In this document: piece after piece, positions 43,234 through 52,611 of the stretch
Layout of the letters: each line of letters starts with the position of its first letter
Position numbering within the stretch: position 1 is the first letter of the stretch
DNA from: an uncultured Verrucomicrobiota bacterium
GTDB lineage: Bacteria > Verrucomicrobiota > Verrucomicrobiia > Verrucomicrobiales > Verrucomicrobiaceae
Assembly: GCA_903838675.1 (NCBI GenBank)
Contig: CAILZI010000222.1
Coordinates: 1 to 58,434, forward strand
Length of the DNA stretch: 58,434 nt
Direction of reading: 5' to 3'
The notes under the pieces: generated by a model
Databases searched by the model: none
Told to the model about the DNA's origin: nothing
The model's input: the letters and a program-made list of their open reading frames with translations, nothing else
Position numbers and translations under genes: made by a program

Positions 43234-44409
43234 GTGAGTTTCTGGGAGTATTACTCCGCTGTGACTCAACCCAACCTCAGTCCTGCAGACCAGCAGCGTC
43301 TCGATGACCTGTATGAGCGGATGCGTGCCCTCAGCCCGCGCAATGTCGGCTATCCGTGCAATCAGGACTTCGATTTCAGCGAGCTGTTTCGCTTTCTGCA
43401 ATTCAGTGCTAACAACGTCGGTGATCCCTTTCACAGCACGAACTACCGCCTCAACACCATGGAATTTGAGCGCGAAGTTCTGACGGACTTTGCCCGCTTC
43501 ACGCGTGCGCCTGCGGATGAGTGGTGGGGCTACGTGACCAGCGGCGGCACGGAGGGCAACATGTACGGCCTTTACGTGGCGCGGGAGCTGTATCCCGAAG
43601 GCATCTGCTACTTCAGCGAGGACACGCATTACAGCGTGGCCAAGGTGCTGAGGCTCCAGCACACGCGGAACATCATGCTCAAGAGCCAGCCGGACGGCCA
43701 GATGGACTACGCCGACCTGCGCGAAACGCTGCGCATCCACCGCGATGTGCCGCCGATCATTTTCGCCAATATTGGCACCACCATGAAGGGCGCGGTGGAT
43801 GATCTGGCGCAGATCCGGGCGATCCTGGACGATCTCGCCATCGCCAATGCCTACATCCATGCCGATGCGGCGCTCAGTGGCATGATCCTGCCCTTCGTCG
43901 ATGCCCCGCAGCCATGGAATTTTGCCGACGGCGCTGACAGCATCTCGATCAGCGGGCACAAGATGCTCGGCGCTCCCGTGCCCTGCGGCGTGGTGCTCGC
44001 CCGCAAGGCGCATGTGGACCGCATCGCGCGTTCGATCGAGTACATCGGTGCGCTGGACACCACCATCGCCGGTTCGCGCAGTGCTTTTTCTCCGCTGCTG
44101 CTCTGGCACCGTCTGCGCACGCTCGGCGATGCCGGGTTGCGGCATATGGTGCAAACGTGTTTGGGCAATGCCGAGTATGCCGTGCAGCAGTTCCGTGCGC
44201 ATGGCATTGAAGCATGGCGGCACCCGAATTCTGTCACCGTCGTGTTTCCCAAGCCGCCGCCGTCAATGATGGAGAAGTGGACCATCGCTCCGCGCAAAAA
44301 TATTGGCCACCTGATCGTCATGCCGCATGTGACCCGTGACATCCTTGACGCTTTTGTCGCTGACTTCGCCGCCGCACTGCAAACCGTGAATCGGAAGCCC
44401 TCATCATGA
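43234..44409 (+). CDS. PLP-dependent group II decarboxylase, histidine-decarboxylase-like
   Basis: A 391-residue pyridoxal-phosphate enzyme. The cofactor-binding lysine is Lys243 in SISISGHKMLG, the aspartate that contacts the pyridine ring is Asp211 in IHADAALSG, and TSGGTEGNMYGL is the phosphate-binding region. The size and motif style (with ALSPRNVGYPCNQDF near the start) resemble the bacterial PLP-type histidine decarboxylases, but the substrate amino acid is not proven. The start is GTG at 43234, 21 bases after lepA. It overlaps the next gene by an ATGA (44406-44409), linking the decarboxylase to an ACT-domain protein. Confidence 0.85.
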   Translation: MSFWEYYSAVTQPNLSPADQQRLDDLYERMRALSPRNVGYPCNQDFDFSELFRFLQFSANNVGDPFHSTNYRLNTMEFEREVLTDFARFTRAPADEWWGYVTSGGTEGNMYGLYVARELYPEGICYFSEDTHYSVAKVLRLQHTRNIMLKSQPDGQMDYADLRETLRIHRDVPPIIFANIGTTMKGAVDDLAQIRAILDDLAIANAYIHADAALSGMILPFVDAPQPWNFADGADSISISGHKMLGAPVPCGVVLARKAHVDRIARSIEYIGALDTTIAGSRSAFSPLLLWHRLRTLGDAGLRHMVQTCLGNAEYAVQQFRAHGIEAWRHPNSVTVVFPKPPPSMMEKWTIAPRKNIGHLIVMPHVTRDILDAFVADFAAALQTVNRKPSS

Positions 44410-44810
44410 AACAGCTTACCGTCCTTGTGCCCAACGAGCTTGGCATCGCCGCCAGGCTCACCGCCTGCCTCGCGGAACGTGGCATCAACATCGAGGAAAT
44501 CGACGTCGAGAGCGTGGAGGATCATGGCATCGTCGTGCTCAACGTGGACCGTTATGACGAGGCGCTGCGGGCGCTCAGTGACAAGGGTTTCCGCGTCATC
44601 ACCCAGGACACCCTGCTGGTGCGGCTGGAGGACAAGCCCGGCGCGCTGGCAGCCGTGGCCCTGCAGTTGAAGGACGCCGGGCTGGATCTGCGCTCCATGC
44701 ACATCCTGCGGCGCGATGCGTCCAGCACCACCGCCAGCCTTGTTTGTTCAGACAATGCCGCAGCCGCCGAGGTGCTGCGAGATGTGCTGGTGGTGGAGCC
44801 CCGGAGCTGA
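44406..44810 (+). CDS. Protein with two ACT domains
   Basis: A 134-residue protein made of two tandem ACT modules (residues about 1-66 and 67-134). Each has the strand-helix pattern of amino-acid-binding regulators: KQLTVLVPNELGIAARLTACLAERGINIEEID and LLVRLEDKPGALAAVALQLKDAGLDLRSMHI. There is no catalytic domain, so it is a stand-alone regulatory protein. The start lies inside the end of the decarboxylase gene, which suggests that it senses an amino acid and controls that enzyme; this is inference from context. Confidence 0.85.
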   Translation: MKQLTVLVPNELGIAARLTACLAERGINIEEIDVESVEDHGIVVLNVDRYDEALRALSDKGFRVITQDTLLVRLEDKPGALAAVALQLKDAGLDLRSMHILRRDASSTTASLVCSDNAAAAEVLRDVLVVEPRS

Positions 44811-44884
44811 AGCAAATCGGATTTGGATCAATCACGGCACTTGAGCATTGTCCACCCCATCCTAGAGTCGCGAACTCGTTCCCC

Positions 44885-46102
44885 ATGTTTTTCCTCACCC
44901 CCCGCTACCTCAAGCATGCCAAGCTCCTGCACAAGGGCGTGACACGCTTCATCAACTACAAGCGTGATGTCCTGCCGCAGGCCAAGCTGGATGAGATCAC
45001 CGCTTTGCGCACCCGTCTTGAGGATGCGATGCGCGCCAGGGACAAGGGGCTGCTCGCTTCACTGAACGACGAGATCAACAAGGCCTGTGAAAAGGCGCTG
45101 CCGCATGTGGAGCATTCGGACATCGGCGAAAATGTGGAGGTGTTTTTTGTCGCCATTGTCATCGCATTGGGCATCCGCAGCTACATCGCGCAGCCCTTCA
45201 AGATTCCCACGGGTTCCATGCAGCCGACTCTATATGGACTGGTCGCGAATCATACCGAACAGGACGTTACGCCCAATGTTTTTGCGCAGTGCAAGGACTG
45301 GGTGGCTGGACGCAGCTACTACAATGTAGTGGCCAAAAGATCTGGCTGGCTGCGGAATATTGAGCCTGTAACGGAGCACAGCTTCCTTGGATTTTTCGCG
45401 CACTGCCGCCTGCATTTTGATGATGGTGGCACACAGTGGATCTGGGCTCCCATGCGCCAGCTCGCCACCGACCCGGATGGTTTCAATCTGGGGATGCAGC
45501 GTTACCTGAATCTGCCGGTCAGCGAAGATGGTCATAACATCACTCCGGATGCACGGGCAGAACAGCGAATCGGGGAATCAGGCGGGACTTATGTCACCGA
45601 AGGGCAGTTGCTGGCGCGCGGCACCCTGGACACCGGCGACCATGTGCTGGTGAACAAATTCGCCTACAACTTCCGCCGTCCTTCCCGTGGCGAAGTATTC
45701 GTCTTCACCACGAAGAACATTCGCAGTGGTTACATGCGAGTGAGCGTGGAAGAGGGCTCGCAGCATTACATCAAGCGCCTCGTCGGCGTACCTGGAGACC
45801 GGCTGGAAGTCAAATCACCCGTGCTGTGGGTGAACGGCAAGCCTGCTGAAGAGTTTGGCATGCAGCGTGTCGGGTCGATGCAAGGACTCTACAAAGGCTA
45901 CGGCAACTTCGGGCTCCTTTCGGGTGGTCTTGTACGCGAATTGAGCAACCGTGAAAACCTTCGGGAATACTGGGCCATGGGCGACAACAGCTACAACAGT
46001 TCCGACAGCCGCTACTGGGGTGCGGTGCCAGAGCGCAACCTAGTCGGGCCGGGTTTGTTCTGCTACTTCCCGCTGGGGCGGAATTGGGGGCTGATCCGGT
46101 AG
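44885..46102 (+). CDS. lepB: Signal peptidase I with a large internal insertion
   Basis: A 405-residue membrane protease that removes signal peptides from exported proteins. A basic helical N-terminal extension (1-83) precedes a membrane segment (VEVFFVAIVIALGIRSYIAQ). The nucleophile is Ser111 in IPTGSMQPTL and the general-base Lys297 in HYIKRLVGVPGD. The GDxVLV box, normally just after the serine, appears only at about 251 (DTGDHVLVNKFAY), so roughly 130 residues (about 119-248) are inserted. The C-terminal box GDNSYNSSDSRYWG is intact. ATG at 44885 is chosen; the open frame upstream overlaps the ACT gene and lacks a sensible start. About 74 bases separate it from the ACT gene. Confidence 0.93.
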   Translation: MFFLTPRYLKHAKLLHKGVTRFINYKRDVLPQAKLDEITALRTRLEDAMRARDKGLLASLNDEINKACEKALPHVEHSDIGENVEVFFVAIVIALGIRSYIAQPFKIPTGSMQPTLYGLVANHTEQDVTPNVFAQCKDWVAGRSYYNVVAKRSGWLRNIEPVTEHSFLGFFAHCRLHFDDGGTQWIWAPMRQLATDPDGFNLGMQRYLNLPVSEDGHNITPDARAEQRIGESGGTYVTEGQLLARGTLDTGDHVLVNKFAYNFRRPSRGEVFVFTTKNIRSGYMRVSVEEGSQHYIKRLVGVPGDRLEVKSPVLWVNGKPAEEFGMQRVGSMQGLYKGYGNFGLLSGGLVRELSNRENLREYWAMGDNSYNSSDSRYWGAVPERNLVGPGLFCYFPLGRNWGLIR

Positions 46103-46115
46103 GGTATTCTGGGCG

Positions 46116-46133
46116 GGGGGCGAGACTGCCCCC
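46116..46133. terminator. Short GC hairpin between convergent lepB and accC
   Basis: gggggc pairs with gccccc around a 6-base loop, in the 48-base gap between the two convergent stop codons. There is no T-run on either side, so termination is plausible but unproven. Confidence 0.4.
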
Positions 46134-46150
46134 GGAGGTGCACCGCAGCC

Positions 46151-47506
<1,356 letters not shown>

Positions 47507-47603
47507 GAGGGATCGGAAGGTGGGAGAAGTCTGCTTGGCTTGATCGTTTTGGCAGGCCCAACTTGGCGGGGCCTGGACGTCAAGACAGTGGCAGGGAGGG
47601 CAA

Positions 47604-48158
47604 TCAGGCTTTCAACTCGAACAGTGGCTGGCCGTATTGGACGGGTTTGCCGTCTTCCACGAGGACGCGGACAATGGTGCCACGGGTGTCAGCCTTGATT
47701 TCGTTCATCACCTTCATGGCCTCAATGATGCAGACATTGCTGTTTTCACCCACGCTGTCGCCAACGCTGGCGATGGGCTTTTCTCCCGGAGCGGCGCTGC
47801 GGTAGAAAGTTCCCACCATCGGGGAATTGATGGTCGGGCCCATGGCTTCAGAAGCGGCGGCAGGAGCCGGGGCGCTGGCCGCAGGGGCTGGCGCGGGAGC
47901 TGCGGCGGCAGGCGCCGGGCCGGAGGCATAGGAGACGTGTGAACCGGAGGACACAGGCATGCTCTGGAGCAGCTCTTTGACTGCCTCCAGGTCAGAACCA
48001 CGCCGGAGTTCAAGTTTGGCGCCTTTTTGCTCGCTGTGGAAATAGGTCAGATTGTTCTCAGCCATGAGTCCGACGATTTCGCGGATCTGTTTGAGGTCGT
48101 AGGCTGAGGACGAAGGGGCGGCGGGGGCTGCTGGTTTGGTAGTGGTACGTTTGGCCAT
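47604..48158 (-). CDS. accB: Biotin carboxyl carrier protein of acetyl-CoA carboxylase
   Basis: A 184-residue carrier. The N-terminal part (about 20-70; DLKQIREIVGLMAENNLTYFH) is the AccB-specific dimer region, then comes a long Ala/Pro-rich linker (about 90-118), and the biotinyl domain ends the chain with the biotinylated Lys in CIIEAMKVMNEIKADTRGT. ATG at 48158 gives an Ala/Pro/Thr-rich leader (MAKRTTTKPAAPAAPSSS) slightly longer than in E. coli. It is upstream of accC in the usual order, and the gap of 106 bases to menB on the same strand has room for the promoter. Confidence 0.97.
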   Translation of the reverse strand: MAKRTTTKPAAPAAPSSSAYDLKQIREIVGLMAENNLTYFHSEQKGAKLELRRGSDLEAVKELLQSMPVSSGSHVSYASGPAPAAAAPAPAPAASAPAPAAASEAMGPTINSPMVGTFYRSAAPGEKPIASVGDSVGENSNVCIIEAMKVMNEIKADTRGTIVRVLVEDGKPVQYGQPLFELKA

Positions 48159-48264
48159 GTCGGGTGGAGTGTGTCAACGAACGGAGGGCGATCATACAAA
48201 CTCAGCCAGAGGTGGCAACCATAAAGGCATCCTTGACTTTCAAGTTCCGATCTGGCAGTCGCGA

Positions 48265-49077
48265 TCAGGGCAGGCGGGGAAATTTGGAAAAATCGGGCTT
48301 CCGCTTCTCCACATAGGCATTTTTGCCCTCTTTCGCCTCTTCGCTCATGTAATAGAGCAGGGTGGCGTTGCCGGCGAGGTCCAGCAGGCCCATCTGGCCG
48401 TCGCAGTCCGCATTCAGGGCTGATTTGAGGCAGCGCAGGGCCAGCGGGGAGTGCTGGAGCATCTCACGGCACCATTTGAGCGTTTCCTCTTCGAGTTGGT
48501 CCAGCGGGACGACCGTATTCACCAACCCCATCTCCAGGGCTTGTTTCGCGTCATATTGGCGGCAGAGATACCAGATCTCCCGTGCCTTCTTCTGGCCGAC
48601 AATGCGGGCAAGGTAGCTGGAGCCGAGGCCGCCGTCGAAGCTGCCTACTTTCGGGCCGGTCTGGCCAAACCGTGCATTGTCTGCGGCGATGGTCAGGTCG
48701 CAGACGATGTGGAGTACATGCCCGCCGCCGATGGCGTACCCGGCCACCATGGCCACCACGGGCTTGGGCAAGGTGCGGATTTTACGCTGCACATCGAGGA
48801 TGTTCAGCCGTGGCACGCCGTCGTCGCCAATGTAGCCGGCATCCCCGCGCACCTTTTGGTCGCCACCAGAGCAGAAGGCCAGGGGACCTTCGCCGCAGAG
48901 GATGATCACGCCGACGCTCCGGTCCTCATGGACGATTTCGAACGCTTCCAGCATCTCCTTCACTGTCAGCGGTCTGAAGGCATTGCGTACCTTGGGCCGG
49001 TTGATGGTGATCTTGGCGATGCCATCGCTGGTTTTTTCCAGCTTGATGTCTTTGAAGGTTTTGATCGAGGTCCACAT
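48265..49077 (-). CDS. menB: 1,4-dihydroxy-2-naphthoyl-CoA synthase
   Basis: A 270-residue crotonase-fold enzyme that closes the second ring of menaquinone. MenB-type features are SGGDQKVRGDAGYIGDDG (the substrate loop), PRLNILDVQRKIRTLPKPVVAMV, AIGGGHVLHIVCDLTIA for the CoA oxyanion hole, and GSFDGGLGSSYLAR with its catalytic Asp. The C-terminus KRKPDFSKFPRLP is typical. ATG at 49077 (MWTSIKTFKDI) is preferred; the frame runs 21 codons further but that part is repeat DNA. No other menaquinone gene is in the window. Confidence 0.95.
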   Translation of the reverse strand: MWTSIKTFKDIKLEKTSDGIAKITINRPKVRNAFRPLTVKEMLEAFEIVHEDRSVGVIILCGEGPLAFCSGGDQKVRGDAGYIGDDGVPRLNILDVQRKIRTLPKPVVAMVAGYAIGGGHVLHIVCDLTIAADNARFGQTGPKVGSFDGGLGSSYLARIVGQKKAREIWYLCRQYDAKQALEMGLVNTVVPLDQLEEETLKWCREMLQHSPLALRCLKSALNADCDGQMGLLDLAGNATLLYYMSEEAKEGKNAYVEKRKPDFSKFPRLP

Positions 49078-49090
49078 GAGGGGAAGGGGA

Positions 49091-49182
49091 AGTTGACGGT
49101 GGTTTACGATGGTTGACGGTTGATTACAGTGGTTTGGCAATCAATCGTAAACGACCGCCGACCACTGTAAACCATGTCAACT
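49091..49182. repeat. Imperfect long palindrome of GGTTGACGG / GGTTTAC words
   Basis: The gap between menB and the PfkB kinase gene is almost wholly an imperfect palindrome. The outer arm agttgacggtggtttac (49091-49107) pairs with gtaaaccatgtcaact (49166-49182 region) with one indel, and inner words (gatggttgacggttgatta; aatcaatcgtaaacgacc) pair with weaker matches. The same short words recur on both sides, so it looks like a degenerate repeat family and not a simple terminator. It lies just upstream of menB and just after the kinase stop. Confidence 0.65.
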
Positions 49183-49193
49183 CAGACTCGGAC

Positions 49194-50108
49194 TCAGGCG
49201 AAGCTCGTGTACGTGCGCAGCTCCGCAATACGCGCAGCAATGTCGGCCTTCGTGACCGTTTGCAGTTTGTGCGTGCTGAAGGCTTCGCAGGTGTAGCTGG
49301 CGGTGACGCTGCCGTGGACGACGGCGGTTTTCAGGTCTTCGAAGGTTGGCTTGGTCTTGCCGTTGGCGGCGAGCCAGCCGGACAACCCGCCGAGGAAGGA
49401 GTCGCCGGCACCGGTGGGGTCAAACACACTGTGCAGGGGGTAGGCGGAGCAGGCGAAGAACTCCTCGGGCTTCTCACCAAAGAGAAAGCTGCCATGCTCG
49501 CCGCGCTTCACAATGACGAAGCGAGGGCCCTTGGCCTGCAGTTTCCGCCCGGCTTCCACGAGGTTGGTCGTGCCGGCGAATTCCTTGGCCTCGCCGTCAT
49601 TGATGACAAGGAGGTCGATGCGCTTGAGCACGTCGTGTAGGCGCTCGTTGGCGATGTTGATCCACAGGTCCATCGTGTCGGCGGTGACGAAGTCGGCTTC
49701 GATCTGGTCGAGCATCTGCATCTGGTTGTCAGGGCTCATGTTGGCGGCCACGGCCACTTTGGCGGCTTTGGCGGCGGCGGGCAGATTGGGCTGCCACTGC
49801 TCCAGCACGTTGATGCCCACCTTGTGCGTGGTGCGGTTGTTCATGTCCTCGTGGTATTCACCGGTCCAGGTGAAGGATTCGCCGTCGCTGCGCTCCAGGC
49901 CGTCCAGCGTGATGCCATGGGAGGCCAGCATGTCGAGGTGCTGCTTTGGGAAATCATGCCCGATCACGCCCACCAGATGGATCGGCTGGCAGAAGATGCT
50001 GGCGGCAAGCGCCGCATAGCTGGCGGAACCTCCGAGCAAGTTTTCCTGCGAGTCCTGCGGGGTTTTGACATTGTCGAGGGCGACGGTTCCGGCGATGACG
50101 ACTGACAT
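49194..50108 (-). CDS. PfkB-family carbohydrate/nucleoside kinase
   Basis: A 304-residue sugar kinase of the ribokinase family. The N-terminal SVVIAGTVALDNVKTP with the GGSASYAALAAS segment is the substrate-binding opening, and the ATP/catalytic signature DPTGAGDSFLGG lies near residue 233 with the catalytic Asp. NDGEAKEFAG is the usual mid-chain motif. Sequence style resembles the adenosine-kinase-like branch, but the substrate is open. It is divergent from the OmpA-like gene, with about 140 bases between the starts. Confidence 0.9.
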   Translation of the reverse strand: MSVVIAGTVALDNVKTPQDSQENLLGGSASYAALAASIFCQPIHLVGVIGHDFPKQHLDMLASHGITLDGLERSDGESFTWTGEYHEDMNNRTTHKVGINVLEQWQPNLPAAAKAAKVAVAANMSPDNQMQMLDQIEADFVTADTMDLWINIANERLHDVLKRIDLLVINDGEAKEFAGTTNLVEAGRKLQAKGPRFVIVKRGEHGSFLFGEKPEEFFACSAYPLHSVFDPTGAGDSFLGGLSGWLAANGKTKPTFEDLKTAVVHGSVTASYTCEAFSTHKLQTVTKADIAARIAELRTYTSFA

Positions 50109-50249
50109 GAGCGTGTATTTTGGTTAGTTAAGGTGTAACAGTTAGTCCTTGCCTCACAGTCAGCGAACTTTAACGGTACAGCTGTCAGCGGGGCCGCGGA
50201 TTATCGGTTCCACCTCCTCTGTGTCAATTGCCACTCCGCACACTCTTTC

Positions 50250-51524
50250 ATGCGTCTCAGCCTCTGCTTTTTCATGCTCATCCTCCTTCCCGTGGCAACG
50301 GGGGTGCATGCATGGTTGTTTTGCCGTGAGAATCTCCCCGTGCTCACTCAGGAGGCCTTGGCGCGCCTGAAGGCCGCCGGGGTGCGCAATCCCATCGTGG
50401 ACGTGCGATTCTTCGACATTGCGGTCAGCGGCGAGGCACCGGACCCGCCCGCCCGCCAGCAGGCGCTGGCGGCCATTCGCTCGCTGCGTCCTTTGCGTTT
50501 GCAGCCCGCCGCAGAGCGCATTCATGTGCTGGCCAGTCTCAGCGCCAAACTGGACCAGAACACGCTGCGTCTCTGCGGCTGGTTTCCAGATGGAAATGAA
50601 GCTGATAATGTGCGCCGCCTGTTCGCTGATCTGCGGCCCGATCTTGTGATCAACACGGATGAACTGCACACCGCCCCCGAAGTGCGCTGGCCGGAGGGCA
50701 TCAAACCGCCGCTCACAGCCAGCAGCGTATTGCTCAAGCCAATTATTGATACTTTGCGTGTTCCTGCCGAGCTGCATATTCGTGCCAAAGACGATGCCAT
50801 CGTGCTCAGCGGCCTGCTGCCTGACACTGCATTGAAGGCAGAACTGGTGGCTGCGCTGGCCGAAGTGGCTGGCGCCCGGGTGGTGGACCCCACGGCGCTT
50901 CAGGCCAGCCCACACGTGCTGCCAGCTTCCTTTGCCAAACCGCAGCTACTCACTCACTTTGTGGGCAGTTTTTTCAGCCTCCCTTCGCCACGGTCTTTTG
51001 ACATTCAGAGTGATGGCATTCCGCACCTCACGGGGATGGCGACGCGGCAGTTGGAAAGTGTCTGGCTGGCTCTGCTCAGGCCTGTCACCGGCACGGCCAA
51101 GGTGGATGCGCATTTCACGCTGGTGCCGTCGCTTTATCATTTCCCCGGGTACAAAATACAGTCAAAGCTGCCCCCCGCCACCCTTGACTCGCTGCGCGAG
51201 ACCCTGCGGGGATGCGTGATCGGGTTTGATGCCGGCTCCGCACAAATTCGTCCTGAAGAGCAGACGAAACTCGCCATCCTGGCGTCCTCATTGCTCGCCG
51301 CTGGACCGACACTGGGGTTGATTATCGGCGCTCATCCTGATCCAGCAGGACCGGAGAAAGTGGAAAAAGACATCAGCAAAGCCAGAGCAGACGCTGTGCT
51401 TTCCTTCCTCGTGGAGCAGGGCGTGCCCGCTGGAGAAATTCATGCCGTGGTGTTTGATGCTGTGCCCGCCGGTTCGCCCGCGGCTCCTGCCAGTCCGCGT
51501 TGTGTCGAACTCCTTATCAAATAG
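50250..51524 (+). CDS. Exported protein with OmpA-like C-terminal domain
   Basis: A 424-residue exported protein. The N-terminus is a membrane/signal segment (LCFFMLILLPVATGVHA). The middle contains repeated alpha/beta units reminiscent of BON domains (DTLRVPAELHIRAKDDAIVLSGLLPD). The C-terminal ~110 residues form an OmpA-like peptidoglycan-binding domain: GFDAGSAQIRPEEQTKLAILASSL, LIIGAHPDPAG, and SKARADAVLSFLVEQGVPAGEI. It probably links an envelope component to the wall. The next gene follows after 6 bases, so they are one transcriptional unit. Confidence 0.8.
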   Translation: MRLSLCFFMLILLPVATGVHAWLFCRENLPVLTQEALARLKAAGVRNPIVDVRFFDIAVSGEAPDPPARQQALAAIRSLRPLRLQPAAERIHVLASLSAKLDQNTLRLCGWFPDGNEADNVRRLFADLRPDLVINTDELHTAPEVRWPEGIKPPLTASSVLLKPIIDTLRVPAELHIRAKDDAIVLSGLLPDTALKAELVAALAEVAGARVVDPTALQASPHVLPASFAKPQLLTHFVGSFFSLPSPRSFDIQSDGIPHLTGMATRQLESVWLALLRPVTGTAKVDAHFTLVPSLYHFPGYKIQSKLPPATLDSLRETLRGCVIGFDAGSAQIRPEEQTKLAILASSLLAAGPTLGLIIGAHPDPAGPEKVEKDISKARADAVLSFLVEQGVPAGEIHAVVFDAVPAGSPAAPASPRCVELLIK

Positions 51525-51530
51525 CCGTCT

Positions 51531-52550
51531 ATGAAATTCGACTTTGAATCCCTTTCCACTGAGCCGCTGTTTTACATGCTCATGCACAGCGGTGCATTTG
51601 TCTGCGTTCTGGGCTTCATCTTCTTTGTGGTCGGTCTGCTGTTTGGCTATGCCACCTGGGGGCGGTACAAGCGCCAGACGCGCCTGCTGCTGGGCGAGGC
51701 ATCCTCCATGAAGGATGAGATTGCCAGCTTGAAGCGCAAGGTGGGAGACCACTCCATCCTGTCCGGACCTGCAGTTGCGATGGCCACTGAGACCATTCAC
51801 ATGCCCAAAAAAGAGGGCACGACTGCCGCTGAGGCCGCACCCGCAGTGACCGAAGAAACCATCACCACGCGCGATATTCGAGTTCCAGCCGCGGCCACGC
51901 CGCCAGCAGAGGTTCCCAGCGTAAGTGAGCCGCCGAAATCCCGCGCCAACGTCATCAAGGCCAATGCCCCCAAGCCCGCCGCGCCGCCAGTTGAGCATGC
52001 AGCCACGGATGCTGCCCCAAAAGCGGAACCCGCACCGGCAGCAGCTGCTCCGCCACCCGTCGAACCCGCCACGGCCAGCATCACGCTTTCGGCTGAGGAA
52101 CTCCCGCCGCCTGCGCACCATGTTTCGCCGCTCGCTGCCATCATTGCCGCACCCCATGTCTCTGAAGATCCGGACTCCGTTGAAAATGCTGCTGCACCTG
52201 AAGGACTGGTGCCTGCCGACACCATACCTGCTCTGACCGAGCTCCTGGTGCCCGCCCTGCCTGAACCGGAACCGGAACCGGAACCGCAGCCCGAACTCGA
52301 TCCCAAGCTCGGCCTCATCTACAAGACCCGGCCCGAAAATGCAGACGATCTCACGGCGCTCGAAGGCATCTCGCTCGTGCTTGCAAAGCGACTCCACGAC
52401 ATCGGCATCTACACCTATGCGCAGATCGCCGCCTGGGATGAAGACCGCGTCAAAGAGTTCTCTGCCCGCCTCGCCTTCAAAGACCGCATTTACCGTGAGC
52501 GCTGGGTGGAGCAGGCCCAGAAACTGGTGGCCAAGGTCGCGGCTGTCTGA
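51531..52550 (+). CDS. Membrane-anchored protein with C-terminal helix-hairpin-helix domain
   Basis: A 339-residue protein with one membrane helix near the N-terminus (SGAFVCVLGFIFFVVGLLFGYA), a short coiled stretch, a long Ala/Pro/Glu-rich linker (about 85-260, including PEPEPEPEPQPELDP) and a C-terminal domain of about 65 residues (DDLTALEGISLVLAKRLHDIGIYTYAQIAAW...FKDRIYRERWVEQA). That domain matches the helix-hairpin-helix, 5'-nuclease-like module that in other bacteria is fused to ribosomal or respiratory proteins; in such settings it binds nucleic acid or proteins. Being tethered to the membrane and next to an OmpA-like protein, its job may be in the envelope. Confidence 0.75.
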   Translation: MKFDFESLSTEPLFYMLMHSGAFVCVLGFIFFVVGLLFGYATWGRYKRQTRLLLGEASSMKDEIASLKRKVGDHSILSGPAVAMATETIHMPKKEGTTAAEAAPAVTEETITTRDIRVPAAATPPAEVPSVSEPPKSRANVIKANAPKPAAPPVEHAATDAAPKAEPAPAAAAPPPVEPATASITLSAEELPPPAHHVSPLAAIIAAPHVSEDPDSVENAAAPEGLVPADTIPALTELLVPALPEPEPEPEPQPELDPKLGLIYKTRPENADDLTALEGISLVLAKRLHDIGIYTYAQIAAWDEDRVKEFSARLAFKDRIYRERWVEQAQKLVAKVAAV

Positions 52551-52611
52551 TTCTGTTCTGAATCCGCAGACGTTTCGCAACTGCCGCTGCATCGCTGGGT
52601 TGGAAGCGCTC

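Noticed and set aside
42103..44223. A 706-codon open frame on the minus strand across lepA and the decarboxylase gene
   Set aside because: Antisense shadow of two clear genes; His-rich low-information protein with no motif.
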